Origin: Lolium rigidum
Lineage: Eukaryota; Streptophyta; Magnoliopsida; Poales; Poaceae
Direction of reading: 5' to 3'
Length of the DNA stretch: 64,000 bases
Assembly (NCBI RefSeq): GCF_022539505.1
Contig: NC_061513.1
Location: forward strand, 178,714,017-178,778,016
A program made the translations under genes and the position numbers. Positions 58,370 through 64,000 of the stretch are shown here, in pieces. Each line of letters begins with the position of its first letter. Within the stretch, counting starts at the first letter, position 1. The notes beneath the pieces are model-generated. The model had not been told where the DNA came from and made no database searches. It saw only the letters and a program-made list of their open reading frames with translations.

Positions 58370-59282
58370 CCTAGTGGCAACAGCACATCCACAACCTTAG
58401 AACTTTCTGTCACTGTCCCAGATTTAATGGAGGCATGAACCCACTATCGAGCATAAATACTCCCTCTTGGAGTTAAGAGTAAAACTTGGCCAGAGCCTCT
58501 ACTAATAACAAAGAGCATGCAAGATCATAAACAACACATAGGTAATAGATTGATAATCAACATAACATAGTATTCTCTATCCATCGGATCCCGACAAACA
58601 CAACATATAGAATTACAGATAGATGATCTTGATCATGTTAGGCAGCATAGTCCAGGGGTGAAGCACATGAGGAGAAGACAACCATCTAGCTACTGCTATG
58701 GACCCATAGTCCATGGGTGAACTACTCACTCATCACTCCGGAGGCGACCATGGCGGTGAAGAGTCCTCCGGGAGATGATTCCCCTCTCCGGCGAGGGTGC
58801 CGGGAGGAGATCTCAGAATCCCCCGAGATGGGATTGGCGGCGGCGGCGTCTCAGTAAGGTTTTCCGTATCGTGGCTCTCGGTACTGGGGGTTTCGCGACG
58901 AAGGCTATTTGTAGGCGGAAGGGCAGCGCGGGGGGCCACACGAGGGCCCCACACGCCAGGGCCGCGCGGCCAGGGTCCAGGCCGCGCCGCCCTGTTGTGT
59001 CGGCGTCTCGTGGCCCCACTTCCTTTCCCACTCGGTCTTCTGGAAGCTTCGTGCAAAAATAGGACCCTGGGCGTTGATTTCGTCCAATTCCGAGAATATT
59101 TTCTTTGTAGGATTTCGAAACCAAAAACAACAGTAAAACAAGCACTGGCTCTTCGGCATCTCGTTAATAGGTTAGTGCCGGAAAATGCATAAATACGACA
59201 TATAATGTGTATAAAACATGTAGATATCATCAATAATGTGGCATTGAACATAAGAAATTATCGATACGTCGGAGACGTATCA
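58370..59282 (-). mobile_element. Athila-type LTR (minus strand), interrupted by the CACTA end
   Basis: Reverse complement of the LTR at 13232-14810 from its start (TGATACGTCTCC at 59282 on the minus strand) to 'cactaggg'. It lacks part of the sequence near 'atgttaggcagcatagtcc' compared with the others, so it is another copy. It abuts the Tat LTR at 59283; GGCAG would be its TSD, but the partner is not visible. Confidence 0.88.
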
Positions 59283-59622
59283 GGCAGCATGATGCTTACC
59301 CGGGAGAAACCCTCGAAACAAGTAGTGGCGATGCGCCTAGATTGATTTGTTGTGAACGTGGTCGTCCTTCTTCTCAATAACCCTAGATACATATTTATAG
59401 TCCGTAGACTTTCTAACTTGGGAATAAACCCAACTGTGTACGAGCTAAATTCTATCTCTTAATTCTAACCGACACGTAACCTACTATAATTTACAGATAC
59501 ACGGGCAATCTAGCCCAAACTTCTTATACAAGGCCGGTTCAGGAATATTTTCCGTGCATATCCTTTAACCCCTTCTTCAATCACGGCCCATCTTCAGACT
59601 TGGTTAAAATCTGGTGATAACA
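59283..59622 (-). mobile_element. 3' LTR of Tat element B, truncated
   Basis: On the minus strand it opens TGTTATCACCAGATT directly after the polypurine tract. A TATA box (ACTATAAATATG) lies at about 59389-59402. The 3' end is removed by the Athila LTR insertion at 59282. Confidence 0.85.
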
Positions 59623-59636
59623 CATGCCCCCCTGGT
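59623..59636 (-). other. Polypurine tract of Tat element B
   Basis: ACCAGGGGGGCATG on the minus strand, next to the LTR. Confidence 0.8.
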
Positions 59637-59899
59637 TTTGGCAATGATAATTTCAAAACCACTATGTTTTCTCTTCGTAGGGTCATGTCGTGGCAGAGCA
59701 GAAACGTCACAGTATCCTTTCATCATGATGCCTTGCCTTCTCAACTTCTCTGCACGATTTGACAGATTTGGCACCATGTCCTCGGAAACCACCACAGCAT
59801 TAAATCTCCACTATATCCCCTTTTATTTAACCGCGTCGAGCGACTCGCTTCTTCATCCCCCTGCTCAGTACTAGCCACCGAAAAGCCCTCCTCCACACC
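59637..59899 (+). promoter_or_regulatory. Candidate promoter and leader of the antisense ORF
   Basis: 'ctatatcccc' and 'ttttatttaacc' at 59811-59832 could serve as a TATA region about 80 bp before the ATG at 59900. The LTR polypurine tract of the opposite strand is at the left edge. Confidence 0.4.
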
Positions 59900-60224
59900 A
59901 TGGACTCATCCTCCTCCTCTGCTTCGTCGGCTCTATCCTTCCAGTCCTCTTCCTCGAGTGAGCCGATCCCAGAGTACAACCAGATGGAGGCGTACAATCT
60001 TCACCTCCTCCGACGAAGAGGAGGAAGAGGAGGACAACACCTCCTCCGACGAGCCGCCGGCGAAGCGCTTCCGCGGCTGGGCCTGGTCAGATGACGATGA
60101 AGACGACGATGATGAGGAGGAAGAAGCCCCTGTTGAGGGCTATGGCAGCAGCGACGAGGAGCTCGCCAGCTGCAGCACCGATGGCGGCTACACCGGCGAC
60201 GACGAGGGCAGCGACGGCCCTTAG
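59900..60224 (+). pseudogene. Antisense acidic ORF of Tat element B
   Basis: ATG at 59900 ('caccatgga') gives MDSSSSSASSALSFQSSSSS and EPIPEYNQMEAYN. A shift near 60000 leads to FTSSDEEEEEEDNTSSDEPP, AKRFRGWAWSDDDEDDDDEE and an acidic/serine tail ending at TAG. The basic patch PPAKRFRGW could be a nuclear localisation signal. 'caatgaag' at 60322 is a possible poly(A) signal. It runs opposite to pol, in the place where Tat elements are known to carry antisense ORFs. Its function is unknown. It shares no visible similarity with the antisense gene of element A beyond position. Confidence 0.6.
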
Positions 60225-60683
60225 ATTAGGGAGTAGTGCAGGGCTAGTAGTGGTAGTGCATTAGGCATCGGATGATCCTTTTGAGAGCCATCAGCTCCTC
60301 CTTGTAAAAAAATTCTGTTAATCAATGAAGAATGTTCCTCCAATTTGATTTTCCAATTGTCCAATTTCAAATCTTCCGATTGTCAAAGTAAGTCAACGCA
60401 CCAAGAACCGATAGCAGCGTATCGGTCTTTCATCATCAAACGCCCATAAGGCTGCTCACAATATTTTGTAGCTCTAGAGTCGATGGCTACGCATCGGCTG
60501 TTTTATTCTCAAGTCGATGTTTGTGCATCGGCTGTTCCTAGCATCCTGTTGCTTTGCACATATATTTCTTTTTATCGGCCGATTTCATACATCGGCCCCC
60601 ATATTCCACTAGTCATCACCCCATACTTGGGAAGAAAAAAAATTATTTTTTACCGGCCGATTTCGTGCATCGGCCTCCATATT
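60225..60683. other. 3' untranslated region between antisense ORF and pol stop
   Basis: No gene on either strand. It has the 3' end of the antisense unit on the left and the repeats described next on the right. Confidence 0.5.
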
Positions 60684-60716
60684 TTACTGCCCATCATCCC
60701 ACATACTTGGGAAATA
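60480..60716. repeat. Short tandem repeats after pol of Tat element B
   Basis: Two copies of 'taccggccgatttcgtgcatcggc' type text (60570, 60648), each followed by 'catattttactgcccatcat' or its variant and 'catacttggga', period about 80 bp. Two earlier shorter copies of 'cgatg..t..gcatcggctgtt' lie at 60481 and 60516. Confidence 0.75.
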
Positions 60717-62393
60717 CTTCTTGAGATGCTGGCCCTTGACGGCCACTGGGATCTTCGCCCCATTCAGCTCCTCGAGCATGTATGCATTGCCCTTTAGGAC
60801 TTTGTCGACTCTGTACGGCCCGTGCCAATTTGGAGACCATTTACCATACGCCTTGTCCTTAGTCCCCAACGGCAATACAGCTTCCCATACCAGATCACCA
60901 ACGTGGAACTCCTTTGGCTTCACCTTCTTATTATATGCACGAGCCACCTTGGCCTTGTTCTCCTTAATTTTCTCAAGTGACCAAAGTCTAAGTTCCGTCA
61001 GATCCTCAACGCTTTCACTCATCAGGGCTGCATATTCTTCAGTTGTTAAGTCATTCTGAAACGTGACACGTCTCGACCCGGCCGTGATCTCCCAGGGTAA
61101 CACGGCTTCTTGTCCGTAGACCAGATGGTATGGCGGAGTTTTTACCGCTCCATGACATGACATGCGATAAGCCCACAAAGCCTCCGATAATACCTCGTGC
61201 CAACGTCTAGGATACTCGTCGATTTTCCTCTTAATCAGCTTGATAAGGCTCTTGTTGGACGCTTCAGCCTGCCCATTTGCTTGAGCATAATATGGAGACG
61301 ATCGGATCAACTTAATTCCCATGCCTTCGCAGAACTCTCTAAACTCGCGAGAGATGAAGACCGAACCTCCATCGGTTGTGATAGTCTGGGGAACCCCAAA
61401 TCTATGAATGACATGCTCCTTCACAAAATTGATGACATCTTTCGATGCCACTGACTTCATAGGGACGGCCTCCACCCATTTAGTGAAATAATCTGTAATG
61501 GCCAAGATCCACTCGTGGCCTTTGCTCGATGCAGGATGGATTTTGCCGATCATGTCCATGCCCCATCCTCGAAATGGCCAAGGCTTGATGATGGGGTTCA
61601 TTGCTGATGCGGGCACCATCTGAATGCTCCCAAACCTTTGACACGCTTGACACCCTTTATAGTAACTAAAACAGTCCTCAAGCATGGTGGGCCAATAAAA
61701 CCCCGATCGCCTGATCAACCACTTCATCTTATGAGCTGACTGATGAGTTCCACAGGCGCCTTCGTGTACCTCATGCAAGAGCCGATTAGACTCGGCTGGC
61801 CCCAAACATTTGAGAAGTAGCCCTTCCAAAGTCCTGTAGAACATGTCATCTCCAATAAGGACATACTTCATGGCCTTGTACCTTATCCGTTTAGGTGCCC
61901 CCCGAGCCAAATCTTTCAAGTAATTGAAGATATCGGCTCTCCAATCATCCGGTTCCATGAACTGTACCTGGATATCGGCTCCATCTACTGTGTCCTTGTA
62001 GCCTGACGCCATCTGTGCAAGATCGTTCGCCTCGATATTCTGCGATCTCGGGACCCAGTTGAAGTTTATGTACCGAAATTGTGCCATCAGCTCCCGGCAG
62101 TGCATTCATAATGGGAAGAGTGACTCGCTCTCACATTTATATTCGTCCGTGAGCTGTGAAATCACCAACTTTGAGTCTCCAAAAAGTTCCACTGCTTCTG
62201 CCCCAGCTTCAATAAGCAACTCCATCCCCTTACGTACCGCTTCATACTCAGCAACATTATTGGTGCAAGGGGTAGATATCCTGATGGAGAAGGTGTAGGT
62301 TGCCCCCCGGGGCGACACGAGTAGAATGCCGATGCCGCAACCATCATCGCAAACTGATCCATCGAAAAACATGGCCCATGCACGTATAGACAA
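60684..62393 (-). CDS. Tat element B second RNase H and integrase
   Basis: The minus-strand frame from 62393 reads AWAMFFDGSVCDDGCGIGIL (first D), NNVAEYEAVRKGMELL (E) and LFGDSKLVISQLT (D), the archaeal-type RNase H triad. A single TGA at 62106-62108 follows, and the same frame continues for 473 codons. The integrase has HEVHEGACGTHQSAHKM and KGCQACQRFG (zinc ligands), WGMDMIGKIHPASSKGH (D), GVPQTITTDGGSVF (D) and QANGQAEASNKSLI (E), then GPYRVDKVLKGNAYML near the C-terminus (SMWDDGQ, stop at 60684). All three catalytic residues are present. Only the TGA separates it from a functional reading. Confidence 0.9.
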
Positions 62394-62821
62394 GGTCTGC
62401 TATATCGGTGTTGATTCGCTCGGCGATCGGATCGGCCAAGGCCTGTCCTTTGGCTCGCTTTCGCAGGTTGATACCGGAGATCCAATTCCGATAATGCAAA
62501 CATCCACTTACCAAGTCGGCCTTTCAACACAGGAGCCGACAGCATGTGCTTGATGACGTCTGATTTGCAGATGATGACGATTTGTGCTTGTCGAAAAGAT
62601 GTGACGAAGCTTGGTGCAGGTAAAAAATAGGCAGAGGCACAACTTCTCGATCTCCGGGTACCTCGTCTCTGCATCCAACATCCTTCTGCTAAGGTAGAAA
62701 GCCACTCTTTCCATACTGTCATAGACTTGCACCACCACTGAGGCGATGGAAGTATCGGCTACTGACAGGTAAATATAGAATGGCCTGTCTTGCTGGGGCG
62801 GAACCAACACGGGTGGCTTTG
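62394..62821 (-). pseudogene. Tat element B first RNase H
   Basis: Reads LVPPQQDRPFYIYLSVADTS, VAFYLSRRMLDAETRYPEIE, then shifts frame near 62580 to IICKSDVIKHMLSAPVLKGR and WMFALSELDLRYQPAKA. A further shift near 62450 joins the second RNase H. The block order fits the RNase H after RT in gypsy pol; the first D is replaced within YIYLSVAD. Confidence 0.82.
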
Positions 62822-63997
62822 TTAGATATTCTTTAATCTCATCAAACGCTCGATGTTACTCTGCCCCCCAGCGAAACTCCTCATCAGGTTTGATTTTACC
62901 AGTCCCATGAACGGCTCAATTCGCCACGACGGATTAGAGATGAACCTTCCGACGAAGTTGATTTTGCCGATGAGACTTTGGAGTTCCTTTTTTGTGGTAG
63001 GTGGCTTCATTGTTCGTACGCCTCTTGACTTTTCGAGGCCGATCTCAATTCCACGTTCATGTACTAGGAAGCCCGAGAATTGACCGCCGTCACACCAAAG
63101 GCACACTTCTTTGGATTCATTCTTAGTCCGAACTTTCTAGTTCGGTCCGAGATGCGTCGCAAATCCTCCAGGTGTCCCTCCACTGAGACAGACTTGACCA
63201 CCACGTCATCGATGTAGATCTCCACCAACTTGCCAATCAGATCATGAAAGATGTAATTCATGGCTCGTTGGTACGTTGCACCGACATTCTTCAGCCCAAA
63301 AGTCATGACCACATACTCGAACAAGCCCACCGAACCCGGTACTCTGAAGGCCGTCTTGTGTATATCTTCTGGAGCCATGAAAATCTGGTTGTAACCGGCA
63401 TTGCCATCCATGAAGCTTAAAACCTTATGACCAGCCGCTGCATTGATCAACGTCTCGGCTACCGGCATAGGGTACTCATCCTTCGGAGTGGCTCTGTTGA
63501 GATCGCGAAAATCTATGGCGACGCGCCATCGGCCGTCCTTCTTCTCTACAGGTACGATGCTAGATATCCACTCAGCATACCTGCATGGCCTGATGAACCC
63601 GGCGCTCAACATCTTCTCAATCTCCTTCTTGACTTCTTCTAGAATTTCGGCCTTCATCCGCCGTGCTCGCTCGTCGGAACGGCCGAAATCCTTTCTTAAG
63701 AGGGAGCCGATGCTCAATGATGCTCTCGTCCAACCCGGGCATCTTCGCATAATCCCGTGCAAAACGATCCGGGTATTCTTTCAACAAAGCTATCATCAGG
63801 CCCCTCAGATGCGGATCCAACTTTTTGCTGGTAAATGTAGGTCGTGGCTTATCCCCAGGACAAATGTCGATCTCTTCTAGCTCATCAGCCGACGTAAACC
63901 CATATCCTAGCTTTTCGTCGCCTGTTAAATCGGCGTTGAACACAGGCAGAACGTATGGCGAGGATAATTTTGGCCGATTGCTGGAGTCGGCCTCCAT
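62822..63997 (-). pseudogene. Tat element B reverse transcriptase and upstream pol
   Basis: From the right edge: DLTGDEKLGYGFTSADELEE and ICPGDKPRPTFTSKKLDPHL, which lie between protease and RT in Tat elements, then FARDYAKMPGLDESIIEHRL. After a shift near 63660: EKMLSAGFIRPCRYAEWISS, VEKKDGRWRVAIDFRDLN, FMDGNAGYNQIFMAPEDIHK, MTFGLKNVGATYQRAMN and the catalytic LVEIYIDDVVVKS (YIDD at 63205-63216). Another shift near 63090 gives FLVHERGIEIGLEKSRGV and TTKKELQSLIGKINFVGRFI. RT motifs are intact; only the shifts break the frame. The element continues beyond the window. Confidence 0.88.
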
Positions 63998-64000
63998 GTT

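Larger units (their letters stand above)
59283..64000 (-). mobile_element. Tat-lineage Ty3/gypsy element B (minus strand), partial
   Basis: On the minus strand: RT (from beyond 64000), RNase H, second RNase H, integrase (stop at 60684), a 3' untranslated region with a short repeat and an antisense ORF, polypurine tract, and LTR truncated by the Athila element at 59282. It is a different family from Tat element A (LTR opens TGTTATCACCAGATT, not TGTGGGCATTACC) and much better preserved. Confidence 0.88.

Noticed and set aside
58054..59282. Simple solo Athila LTR from 58054 to 59282
   Set aside because: The five bases before 58054 (TCGCA) do not match those after 59282 (GGCAG), and a gap and a CACTA end lie between. 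The left border is unproven.

Overview
This window is transposable-element DNA from a large plant genome, most likely a grass of the Pooideae (wheat, barley, rye or oat group). The evidence is nested LTR retrotransposons joined by exact target-site duplications (TSDs), an Athila LTR type with a tRNA-Asp primer site that I associate with Sabrina/WHAM-like families of Triticeae, SIRE/Maximus-type Copia LTRs, Stowaway/Harbinger-type DNA elements and a CACTA end. I found no intact host gene, no rRNA or tRNA gene and no CRISPR. Two runs of exactly 100 N (42906-43005, 58065-58164) are scaffold gaps. Species is unresolved.

Region 1 (1-37571) is one nested stack. The outer element is a Tat-lineage Ty3/gypsy element (RT, RNase H, second 'archaeal-type' RNase H and integrase at 2965-8195; about ten 110-bp tandem repeats at 8290-9345; a spliced gene on the opposite strand at 9583-13083; 3' LTR at 37057-37571). 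Three things inserted into it: an Athila element whose 3' end is 1-2964; a solo Copia LTR (5039-7458, TSD GATAG) inside the integrase; and a second Athila element (13232-36143, TSD TTAGG). The 3' LTR of that second Athila was in turn split by a 15.95-kb non-autonomous element (19315-35264, TSD CTATG). This innermost element has two 6.5-kb LTRs around 2.9 kb with no recognisable gene.

Region 2 (37572-43005) holds DNA transposons: a Stowaway-like remnant carrying a GC-rich MITE (TSD TTA), and a 2.5-kb PIF/Harbinger element (TSD TAA) that has the Myb-like ORF but no DDE transposase. Unassigned sequence and a GC-rich block next to the first gap follow.

Region 3 (43006-53340) is a Tekay-like LTR (ending 46507) inserted in a minus-strand gypsy element (RT, protease, gag, PBS, LTR, then a polyprotein tail upstream of that LTR). 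The gypsy element also carries a SIRE-type solo LTR (47206-49606, TSD ATATG). Region 4 (53341-58053) is a plus-strand SIRE-type Copia remnant with integrase, RT, RNase H and a 3' extra ORF that may be spliced, interrupted by a MITE (TSD TAA). Region 5 (58165-64000) has a CACTA end in a minus-strand Athila LTR, which abuts the 3' LTR of a second Tat-lineage element on the minus strand. That element's pol is well preserved (intact 473-codon integrase frame, YIDD reverse transcriptase), and it too carries a short antisense ORF.

Two cross-cutting observations stand out. First, paired LTRs differ repeatedly by CAG/CGAG and CTG/CTCG. These are CHG methylation contexts, so much of the frame damage may be a sequencing artefact. 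Second, LTRs of unrelated families carry clusters of CCGG-centred palindromes immediately upstream of their TATA boxes.
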